Translations under genes and position numbers: made by a program
The notes under the pieces: model-generated
Seen by the model: only the letters and a program-made list of their open reading frames with translations
What the model was told of the DNA's origin: nothing
Database searches by the model: none
NCBI RefSeq assembly: GCF_026340655.1
Contig: NZ_JAPEOZ010000001.1
Span: 5,580,001-5,644,000 of the forward strand
From: Streptomyces sp. NBC_01275
GTDB taxonomy: Bacteria; Actinomycetota; Actinomycetes; Streptomycetales; Streptomycetaceae
DNA length: 64,000 nt
Direction of reading: 5' to 3'
Shown here: positions 8,277-14,999 of the stretch, piece after piece
How the letters are laid out: each line of letters opens with the position of its first letter
Position numbering within the stretch: the first letter of the stretch is position 1

Positions 8277-8511
8277 TGGCGGCACCTCCTCTCGTCATGA
8301 CGGTCGACTCCCTGGGGGTCCTGAGGGTTGCACGCCCTCGGCCGGGTCCACACGATCGAGTGATCGGGGGCGGCCGGGACGTGACCACAGGGAGCCTGTA
8401 TCCCGCACAACGACTGGCGCGGCACTTGGGTTACGGACTGCGGATGATCGGATCGGGAAGTCAACGGACTTTCACTGAACGTGAGTTGGGAGTTGCCGAC
8501 AGTAGGCAGGG

Positions 8512-9354
8512 TCAGCGGGCGTCTTCCGGCAGGAGACGGGCGAGCGTGCGCACGGCCCGGTACTGGAGCGTCTTGATGGCGCCCTCGTTCTTGCCCATCA
8601 CGCGCGCGGTCTCGGCGACGGACAGGCCCTGGAGGAAGCGGAGTGTCACGCACTCCTGCTGCTGGGGGTTGAGCCGACGGACGGCGTCCAGCAGCGCGGC
8701 GTTGGAGAGGGACTCCAGGACGGAGTCCTCGGGCGAGCGCTCGACCTCGTTGGCGTCGAGCATCTCGCCGGTGGTCACTTCGAGCCGGAAGCGGCTGGAC
8801 TTGAAGTGGTCGGCGACCAGGTTGCGGGCGATGGTGACGAGCCACGCGCCGAAGTCGCGGCCCTGCCAGGTGAAGGTGCCGATCCTGCGCAGGGCGCGCA
8901 GGAACGTCTCGCTGGTGAGGTCCTCGGCGGTGGCCTTGCCCCCCACGCGGTAGTAGATGTAGCGGTAGACCGTGTCGCTGTACTGGTCGTACAGACGCCC
9001 GAAGGCGTCGGCCTCGCCGGCCTGTGCGCGTTCGACGAGGTCCATCATTCGGGCGCTGTCGCTGTCGGCGGCCGGTCGACGGGCGGTGGTCGTACCGGTC
9101 GTACCGGTCGAGCGACCCCGTCTGCCCACCGTCCGGCCGTCGCCCGATCGCCGCCCTTCGACGACGGCGCCGCGCGCCGGCACCTGCTCGAGGCCGTCGG
9201 CCAGTGCGTAGCACGGGCCCGCCGGAGCGGTGGTGGCGAATGCGGGGACGGCGTACGCGGTGGGGACGAAGCCGCGCAACAGGTCCTGGACCGTAGCGAC
9301 CGTTGCGCGCAGCGTAGCCAGGCCCGAGGTGTCAACCCCGACGTGTGGGTACAC
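8512..9354 (-). CDS. bldN: BldN, ECF sigma factor for aerial development (pro-protein)
   Basis: A 280-residue ECF-type sigma factor that directs RNA polymerase to chaplin, rodlin and other development genes. It begins MYPHVGVDTSGLATLRATV and carries an unusually long N-terminal extension of about 90 residues. In S. coelicolor this pro-region is removed by proteolysis to give the mature factor. Sigma region 2 spans about 103-190 (DAFGRLYDQYSDTVYRYIYY; DFGAWLVTIARNLVADHFK) and region 4 about 220-275 (QQQECVTLRFLQGLSVAETA). The GTG at 9354 is the start, with GGGAG just upstream. Its anti-sigma gene rsbN follows after about 235 bp. Known regulators such as BldD are expected to act in the long upstream region. 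Confidence 0.96.
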   Translation of the reverse strand: MYPHVGVDTSGLATLRATVATVQDLLRGFVPTAYAVPAFATTAPAGPCYALADGLEQVPARGAVVEGRRSGDGRTVGRRGRSTGTTGTTTARRPAADSDSARMMDLVERAQAGEADAFGRLYDQYSDTVYRYIYYRVGGKATAEDLTSETFLRALRRIGTFTWQGRDFGAWLVTIARNLVADHFKSSRFRLEVTTGEMLDANEVERSPEDSVLESLSNAALLDAVRRLNPQQQECVTLRFLQGLSVAETARVMGKNEGAIKTLQYRAVRTLARLLPEDAR

Positions 9355-9726
9355 GGGACTCCCAGAGGCAGAGCTTCCATCACGTGCAGTGCGGAACCTT
9401 TCACCCGTCGTAGCGACAGGAGGGGTACCGGATTGCGTTTGAGGAGAATAACGCTTCGTGCAGGCACTGCTACACCGAGTTGCTCAAATCATCGATTACG
9501 TCGCTTCTGTGGCCTATTGACGCCCAATCAAGTAGCGCAACGTGAAAGGTTGGTGATCGAAGCGGTTCGAGTTTCGGGTCGGTCCGGGGCGTGTTGTGGC
9601 TGTGCGCGGACAACATGACTGGATGGGCGGTTACGGGGGTACGACCGTTGGATTGACCGGGTTCGCCCGACATGACTGCCGGTATGACTGCGGTATGACT
9701 GCGGTATGACCACGACATGACGGCGG
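9355..9726 (-). promoter_or_regulatory. Long bldN upstream region with a tandem repeat
   Basis: The 482-bp gap between bldN and the HAD gene holds no convincing gene. The part next to bldN (9355-9600) is less GC-rich than its surroundings and must contain the bldN promoter(s). An imperfect inverted pair, AGTGC and TTCAC, at about 9388-9405 vaguely recalls a BldD half-site arrangement but is too weak to call. Bases 9671-9711 contain an 11-bp tandem unit, GGTATGACTGC, repeated about three times. Confidence 0.5.
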
Positions 9727-9774
9727 CATGGCTGAGGGGCCGGACGGTGGTCGCCGTCCGGCCCCTCAGCCATG
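9727..9774 (-). terminator. 21-bp perfect hairpin terminator after the HAD gene
   Basis: CATGGCTGAGGGGCCGGACGG pairs perfectly with its complement across a 6-nt loop. It separates the HAD phosphatase transcript from the bldN promoter region. Confidence 0.85.
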
Positions 9775-9780
9775 TCACTT

Positions 9781-9831
9781 GGTCTGTCGGTCTGTCTGCC
9801 TGTCGGTCTGCCTGTCGGTCTGACTGTCTGG
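9781..9831. repeat. TCTG/CTGT short tandem repeat
   Basis: A 51-bp low-complexity tract built from GGTCTGCCTGTC-like units of 4 and 12 bp lies directly beyond the HAD gene stop. It is noncoding. Confidence 0.8.
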
Positions 9832-9836
9832 TGGGA

Positions 9837-10808
9837 CTACCGCCGTCGTCGGTGCAGTGCGATCGCGGCCGCCGTGCCGCCTGCCACCGCGCCCACGCCC
9901 GCGGCCGCCGGGATGCCGACCTTCGCCGCCCTGCGGGCCGTGCGGTAGTCGCGCAGGCGCCAGTCGAGGTTGTGGGCGTGCTTGCGGAGCTTGGCGTCGG
10001 GGTTGATGGCGTAGGGGTGGCCGACGAGGGAGAGCATCGGGATGTCGTTGTGGGAGTCGCTGTAGGCGGCGCAGCGTGTGAGGTCCAGGTCCTCCGCCGC
10101 GGCCAGCGCGCGCACCGCCTCCGCCTTCGCGGGGCCGTGCAGGGGCTCGCCGACGAGCTTGCCCGTGTAGACGCCGTCGACCGACTCGGCGACCGTGCCC
10201 AGGGCGCCGGTCAGGCCGAGGCGGCGGGCGATCACCTGGGCGATCTCCACCGGCGCTGCTGTGACCAGCCACACCTTCTGGCCGGCGTCCAGGTGGGCCT
10301 GGGCGAGGGCCCGGGTGCCCGGCCAGATGCGCTCGGCCATGTACTCGTCGTAGATCTCCTCGCCGATCGACATCAGCTCGGAGACGCGGTGGCCCTTCAC
10401 GATGGACAGGGCGGAGTCGCGGGCGTCCTGCATGTGCTCGGGGTCCTCGACGCCGGCCAGCCGGAACCAGGCCTGCTGCCAGGCGAACCGGGCCAGGTCG
10501 CGGGTCTCGAAGAACTTGCGTTTGTACAGGCCGCGGCCGAAGTGGAACAGGGCCGCGCCCTGCATCACGGTGTTGTCCAGGTCGAAGAAGGCGGCGGCCA
10601 GGGCGTCGCCGTGGACCGGGAACTGCGGTTCGTCCGGTGCGGCTTTCTTCTGCACGTCGTACTGAACGTCGTGCTGTGCGTCCAGCTGTACATCCAGCTG
10701 TGCTTCCTGCGTGGACTTGCGGGCTGCCTCCGCCGAGGCCTCGCCTGCCAACACGCTCCGCGCCGTGGCGGAGCGCCTACGGGGAGTGAGCCATCCGAGA
10801 GCGGCCAT
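9837..10808 (-). CDS. HAD-superfamily IB phosphatase (SerB-like)
   Basis: A 323-residue haloacid-dehalogenase family hydrolase of subfamily IB. Motif I is AAFFDLDNTVMQG (nucleophile Asp near residue 76), motif II is VWLVTAAPVEI, motif III is the Lys in GPAKAEAV, and motif IV is YSDSHNDIPML. The first 65 residues are a non-conserved extension with an internal tandem repeat of Asp-Val-Gln/Asp-Ala-Gln units. The C-terminus has a hydrophobic Gly/Ala-rich stretch (about 295-315) followed by an Arg tail, so the enzyme may be membrane-attached. Substrate unknown. The ATG at 10808 has no strong ribosome site. A similar gene lies next to bldN in other streptomycetes. Confidence 0.9.
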   Translation of the reverse strand: MAALGWLTPRRRSATARSVLAGEASAEAARKSTQEAQLDVQLDAQHDVQYDVQKKAAPDEPQFPVHGDALAAAFFDLDNTVMQGAALFHFGRGLYKRKFFETRDLARFAWQQAWFRLAGVEDPEHMQDARDSALSIVKGHRVSELMSIGEEIYDEYMAERIWPGTRALAQAHLDAGQKVWLVTAAPVEIAQVIARRLGLTGALGTVAESVDGVYTGKLVGEPLHGPAKAEAVRALAAAEDLDLTRCAAYSDSHNDIPMLSLVGHPYAINPDAKLRKHAHNLDWRLRDYRTARRAAKVGIPAAAGVGAVAGGTAAAIALHRRRR

Positions 10809-10914
10809 GGCGTGAGCATAGCCAGTTTGTTCGGTGGTTCCGGAGTCGAGAGGTTTGAAGGGTGTGAACTCTCCGCGACCGAGCCGTTAAAGAACCGGCC
10901 GTGAGAGCGCGACA

Positions 10915-11226
10915 ATGGGCGACATGACTCCGCTTTTTCGTCGCGCGGGCCGCGAGGGTCCCGATCCGCGCGGCCGGCATCCGCAGGACCGGCTCGTCAC
11001 CCTTATCGGGAAGCCCGGCTGTCATCTGTGTGATGACGCACAGGCCGTCATCGAGAAGGTGTGCGGCGATCTCGGGGTGCCCTGGGAGAAGAAGGACATC
11101 ACCGAGGACCCCCGGCTCCACGACCAGTACTGGGAGCAGATCCCCGTCGTGCTCGTCGACGGCGAGCAGCACACCTTCTGGCGCGTGAACCCGGAGCGGC
11201 TGCGATCGGCGCTGGCCGAGCACTGA
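10915..11226 (+). CDS. Glutaredoxin-like thiol-disulfide protein
   Basis: A 103-residue thioredoxin-fold protein. The redox site is GKPGCHLCDDA near residue 40 (CxxC) and the cis-proline strand is QIPVVLVDG near 83. The N-terminal 28 residues are basic and probably unstructured. It lies divergent from the HAD gene and about 300 bp ahead of rex, on the same strand as the haem operon, which suggests a redox-related neighbourhood; co-transcription with rex is unproven because the Rex operator lies between them. The ATG at 10915 is used; 10924 is an alternative. Confidence 0.85.
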   Translation: MGDMTPLFRRAGREGPDPRGRHPQDRLVTLIGKPGCHLCDDAQAVIEKVCGDLGVPWEKKDITEDPRLHDQYWEQIPVVLVDGEQHTFWRVNPERLRSALAEH

Positions 11227-11253
11227 CCGAGCACTGACCGAGCACTGACCGAG
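11216..11253 (+). repeat. 11-bp tandem repeat spanning the stop codon
   Basis: CCGAGCACTGA occurs three times in a row, plus a 5-bp partial copy. The first copy encodes the last residues and TGA of the glutaredoxin-like gene. Since 11 is not a multiple of 3, the successive TGA codons at 11224, 11235 and 11246 close all three frames. Confidence 0.9.
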
Positions 11254-11442
11254 TAGTCCAACTCTTCCGGAAAGTCGCTTAGGATCGACGGCGACTTGGT
11301 CTCGGGGGCGGGAATCGTGAGGAGAGTGTGCGGTTTTGCCCCCGGTAAGGAAGGAACGTGCGTGCGTGTGCGCCGGTTCCACGCGAGCGCGCCGGGGGCG
11401 CGTGACCCCGGTCACGTTGGCCGGGCAAAACGGACACCATCT

Positions 11443-11471
11443 TTGTGCACGCGTTCACAAAGACATAGCCT
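11443..11471 (+). promoter_or_regulatory. Rex operator and overlapping rex promoter
   Basis: TTGTGCACGCGTTCACAA (11443-11460) matches the Streptomyces Rex operator, an inverted repeat of TTGTGAAC-type half-sites, with one deviation in the left half. It overlaps a plausible promoter: TTGTGC as -35, a 17-bp spacer, and TAGCCT (11466-11471) as -10, 66 bp ahead of the rex start. Rex binding would therefore block RNA polymerase, giving NADH-responsive autoregulation of rex-hemACD, as described in S. coelicolor. The rest of 11254-11536 shows no gene. Confidence 0.88.
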
Positions 11472-11536
11472 GCTTCCGACGGGGCGGTCTGGGGACGTGT
11501 GACCGCCTACAGCCCCGCTCTACCCGCAGGAGCACC

Positions 11537-12301
11537 GTGGCAACTGGCCGAACTCACCGACCGGCGACCCGTAGCCGAGGGATTCCCGAGGCCACCGTCG
11601 CCCGGCTTCCGCTGTACCTCCGCGCGCTGACCGCGCTGTCGGAGCGCTCGGTCCCCACGGTCTCCTCCGAGGAGCTCGCGGCCGCGGCGGGGGTCAACTC
11701 CGCGAAGCTGCGCAAGGACTTCTCCTACCTGGGCTCCTACGGAACCCGCGGTGTCGGCTACGACGTCGAGTATCTCGTCTACCAGATCTCCCGTGAGCTC
11801 GGGCTCACCCAGGACTGGCCGGTCGTCATCGTCGGCATCGGCAACCTCGGCGCGGCGCTGGCCAATTACGGCGGGTTCGCCTCGCGCGGCTTCCGGGTCG
11901 CGGCGCTCATCGACGCCGACCCCGCGATGGCCGGAAAGCCCGTCGCCGGGATCCCCGTGCAGCACACGGACGAGCTTGAGAAGATCATCAGCGACAACGG
12001 CGTGTCGATCGGCGTCATCGCCACCCCGGCCGGCGCCGCCCAGCAGGTCTGCGACCGGCTCGTGGCCGCCGGGGTCACCTCCATCCTGAACTTCGCGCCG
12101 ACCGTGCTGACCGTTCCGGACGGCGTCGACGTGCGCAAGGTCGACCTCTCCATCGAGCTGCAGATCCTCGCCTTCCACGAGCAGCGCAAGGCCGGCGAGG
12201 AGGCCGCGGCGCACGACAACACCGTCCCGGCCCCCGTGGGCCGCGACGACTCCACCGACCAGGGGCCCGACGGGGACGTACCCGCCGTGATGCCGGCATG
12301 A
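11537..12301 (+). CDS. rex: Rex, NADH/NAD+-sensing redox repressor
   Basis: A 254-residue repressor. The N-terminal winged helix (about 20-85) contains LPLYLRALTALSERSV and AAAAGVNSAKLRKDFSYLG, the signature Rex DNA-binding region. The Rossmann domain starts at about 95 with PVVIVGIGNLGAAL, the nucleotide-binding glycine motif. The C-terminal helix (LSIELQILAFHEQ), which swaps between dimer partners, is present, followed by an acidic tail. The GTG at 11537 has GCAGGAG just upstream; longer in-frame versions would run through the operator. Its stop overlaps the hemA start by ATGA, so rex leads the haem operon and would link haem synthesis to respiratory redox state. Confidence 0.97.
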   Translation: MATGRTHRPATRSRGIPEATVARLPLYLRALTALSERSVPTVSSEELAAAAGVNSAKLRKDFSYLGSYGTRGVGYDVEYLVYQISRELGLTQDWPVVIVGIGNLGAALANYGGFASRGFRVAALIDADPAMAGKPVAGIPVQHTDELEKIISDNGVSIGVIATPAGAAQQVCDRLVAAGVTSILNFAPTVLTVPDGVDVRKVDLSIELQILAFHEQRKAGEEAAAHDNTVPAPVGRDDSTDQGPDGDVPAVMPA

Positions 12302-14034
12302 GTCTTCTCGTCGTCGGACTGAGCCACCGCAGCGCTCCCGTGAGCGTGCTGGAGCGGGCCTCGCTGTCCACGGACGCGCAGTTCAAGCTGTTGCAGGACA
12401 CGGTCGCCGCCGAGCCGGCCGCCGAGGCCGCCGTCCTGGCCACCTGCAACCGGATCGAGCTGTACGCCGACGTGGACAAGTTCCACGCCGGTGTCGACGA
12501 GCTGTCCACGCTCCTCGCCCAGCACAGCGGGGTCGGCCTGGAGGAGCTCACTCCCTACCTCTACGTGCACTACGAGGACCGGGCCGTCCACCACTTCTTC
12601 TCGGTGGCCTGCGGGCTGGACTCGATGGTCGTCGGCGAGGGGCAGATCCTCGGGCAGATCAAGGACTCCCTGGCCCGGGCGCAGGAGCTGCACACCGCCG
12701 GACGGCTGCTGAACGACCTGTTCCAGCAGGCCCTCAGAGTCGGCAAACGCGCCCACTCCGAGACCGGCATCGACCGCGCCGGGCAGTCCCTGGTCACCTT
12801 CGGCCTGGAGCAGCTGGCCGCGGGCGGGGACGTGACCGACTGGGCGCGGGGCAAGAAGGCCCTGGTCATCGGGGCCGGATCGATGTCCTCGCTGGCCGCC
12901 GCGACCCTCGCGCGCGCCGGGGTCGCGGAGATCGTCGTCGCCAACCGCACCCCCGACCGCGCCGAGCGGCTCGCCCAGATACTGGCCGAGAGCGACGGCA
13001 CGGACGTGGTGGCCCGCGCGGTGCCGATGGATTCGGTGGCGGCCGAACTGACACGTGCCGACGTCGCCGTCTCCTGTACCGGGGCGACGGGGCTGGTCCT
13101 GACGGCCGAGGCGGTCGCGACCGCGGTCGAGGGCCGCACCGGAGCACCCGCCGCCTTCGAGACCCCGGCCGCCTTCGCGGACTTCGACGAGGCGGCGGAC
13201 GTACGGCCGCTGCCGCCCACCTCCGTCGGGACCGACGAGAACTGCCCGCTGGACCTGGCCGCCGTACAGCAGGCCACCGTGCAGCAGTCCGGGTTCTCCG
13301 TGATGGGGGAGGCCGCCGTCGCCGGCATGGACGCTGCGACGCTGGAGCAGCACGCCGCCTGGGTGGACAACGCGACCGTGGACCGGCGTCTCGCCGCCCG
13401 CCGCAGCCCCGAGGCCGACGCCGAGCTGATCGCCGCGCTCGCCGCCACCGCCGCCGCCGTCGGCCGCATCCCCGAGCGCCGAAAGCCCGAGCCGGTCGCC
13501 GCGCTCGTACGACCCGAGCCCGCCCTCTTCCTGCTCGACCTGGCGATGCCCCGGGACGTCGACGCGGCCGTGCACCGGCTGGCCGGGGTGCGGCTGGTGG
13601 ACATCGAGTCGCTCGCCGAGGCCTCGGCCGACGCACCGATGGCCGCCGATGTGGACCAGGTACGGCGGATCGTCGCCGACGAGGTCGCCGCGTTCGGGGC
13701 CGCGCAACGCGCCGCGCACATCACGCCGACCGTGGTCGCCCTGCGCACCATGGCCGCGGACGTCGTGGCAGGCGAGATCGCCCGGCTCGACGCGCGGCTG
13801 CCCGGACTCGACGACAAGCACCGCGCCGAGATCACCCAGACCGTGAAGCGCGTCGTCGACAAGCTGCTGCACGCGCCGACCGTACGGGTCAAGCAGCTCG
13901 CGGCCGAACCCGGCGGCGCCGGGTACGCGGACGCGCTACGGACCCTGTTCGACCTCGACCCGGAGACGGTGGCCGCCGTGTCCCGGGCCGCGGACAGCAC
14001 TGAGAAGAACGCAGAGAACCGAGGGCCGGCATGA
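12298..14034 (+). CDS. hemA: Glutamyl-tRNA reductase
   Basis: First committed enzyme of C5-pathway haem synthesis: reduces glutamyl-tRNA(Glu) with NADPH to glutamate-1-semialdehyde. The catalytic Cys is residue 50 in ATCNRIELYA. SVACGLDSMVVGEGQILGQ follows near 105-125, and the NADPH motif VIGAGSMSS near 192. The C-terminal dimerisation helix begins around 440. At 578 residues it is roughly 150 longer than typical bacterial enzymes. The surplus lies at about 280-400 as an Ala/Pro-rich insertion between the nucleotide-binding strands before ALFLLDLAMPRDVD. It overlaps rex and hemC by 4 nt on either side. Confidence 0.96.
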   Translation: MSLLVVGLSHRSAPVSVLERASLSTDAQFKLLQDTVAAEPAAEAAVLATCNRIELYADVDKFHAGVDELSTLLAQHSGVGLEELTPYLYVHYEDRAVHHFFSVACGLDSMVVGEGQILGQIKDSLARAQELHTAGRLLNDLFQQALRVGKRAHSETGIDRAGQSLVTFGLEQLAAGGDVTDWARGKKALVIGAGSMSSLAAATLARAGVAEIVVANRTPDRAERLAQILAESDGTDVVARAVPMDSVAAELTRADVAVSCTGATGLVLTAEAVATAVEGRTGAPAAFETPAAFADFDEAADVRPLPPTSVGTDENCPLDLAAVQQATVQQSGFSVMGEAAVAGMDAATLEQHAAWVDNATVDRRLAARRSPEADAELIAALAATAAAVGRIPERRKPEPVAALVRPEPALFLLDLAMPRDVDAAVHRLAGVRLVDIESLAEASADAPMAADVDQVRRIVADEVAAFGAAQRAAHITPTVVALRTMAADVVAGEIARLDARLPGLDDKHRAEITQTVKRVVDKLLHAPTVRVKQLAAEPGGAGYADALRTLFDLDPETVAAVSRAADSTEKNAENRGPA

Positions 14035-14999
14035 GCGGCATGAGTACGAAGGCACTGAGACTGGGGACGAGGCGAAGCAGACTCGCCCTGGCCCAGTCCG
14101 GGCAGGTGGCGGACGCCGTGAGCCAGGTGACCGGACGGCCCGTCGAGCTCGTCGAGATCACCACCTACGGCGATGTCTCCCGTGAGCACCTCGCGCAGAT
14201 CGGCGGCACGGGCGTCTTCGTGACCGCGCTGCGCGACGCGCTGCTCGGCGGTGAGGTCGACTTCGCGGTTCACTCGCTGAAGGACCTGCCGACGGCGCAG
14301 CCCGAGGAACTGGCGCTGGCCGCCGTCCCGCTGCGCGAGGACCCGCGCGACGTGATCGTCGCCCGGGACGCCCTGAAGTTCACCGACCTGCCGCGCGGGG
14401 CGCGCATCGGCACCGGTTCGCCGCGCCGGATGGCGCAGCTGAACGCGTATGCGCGCAGCCACGGGCTGGACATCGAGACGGTCCCGATCCGGGGGAACGT
14501 GGATACGCGGATCGGGTTCGTGCGCGCCGGCGAGCTGGATGCGGTGGTGCTGGCCGCGGCCGGCCTGAACCGCATCGGCCGCAGTGACGAGGTGACCGAC
14601 TTCCTGTCGGTCGACACGGTTTTGCCCGCCCCCGGCCAGGGGGCACTGGCGATCGAGTGCGCTGCGGACAACGCAGACCTCATCGCCGCGCTCGGTGAGC
14701 TCGACGACCCGTTCACGCGGGTCGCCGTGACCGCCGAACGGTCACTGCTCGCCGCCCTGGAGGCCGGTTGCAGCGCCCCTGTGGGCGCGCTGGCCGACTT
14801 GCTGGCCGACGGGCAGATTGTCAAGGAAATGCGCCTGCGGGGCGTCGTCGGCACGACCGACGGTTCTCGCATGGTGCAGCTGTCCACCACCGGTCCCGTG
14901 CCCGAGACGTACGACGGGGCAATGGCGCTCGGTCGCGAACTCGCCGCCGAGATGCTCGCCCAGGGCGCGGCCGGTCTGATGGGGGAGCGAGCACAGTGA
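14031..14999 (+). CDS. hemC: Hydroxymethylbilane synthase (porphobilinogen deaminase)
   Basis: A 322-residue cytoplasmic enzyme that polymerises four porphobilinogens into hydroxymethylbilane. Recognisable stretches are LGTRRSRLALAQSG, the active-site Asp in VDFAVHSLKDLPT (Asp78 or Asp85 region), RIGTGSPRR, RGNVDTR, and the dipyrromethane-cofactor cysteine Cys247 in LEAGCSAPVGA. The length is typical. ATG 14031 overlaps the hemA stop as ATGA; a second ATG nine bases on is also possible. The gene is coupled to hemD by GTGA. Confidence 0.97.
   Translation: MSGMSTKALRLGTRRSRLALAQSGQVADAVSQVTGRPVELVEITTYGDVSREHLAQIGGTGVFVTALRDALLGGEVDFAVHSLKDLPTAQPEELALAAVPLREDPRDVIVARDALKFTDLPRGARIGTGSPRRMAQLNAYARSHGLDIETVPIRGNVDTRIGFVRAGELDAVVLAAAGLNRIGRSDEVTDFLSVDTVLPAPGQGALAIECAADNADLIAALGELDDPFTRVAVTAERSLLAALEAGCSAPVGALADLLADGQIVKEMRLRGVVGTTDGSRMVQLSTTGPVPETYDGAMALGRELAAEMLAQGAAGLMGERAQ

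Noticed and set aside
9388..9405. BldD-like inverted pair upstream of bldN
   Set aside because: Only short half-sites match and the spacing is not diagnostic; kept only as a remark.
11296..11499. 68-codon frame in the rex leader
   Set aside because: It runs through the Rex operator and promoter, has weak start signals and no recognisable sequence. A GGGAAT...GTT pair here resembles a SigR promoter but the spacer is 17 rather than 18-19 bp.
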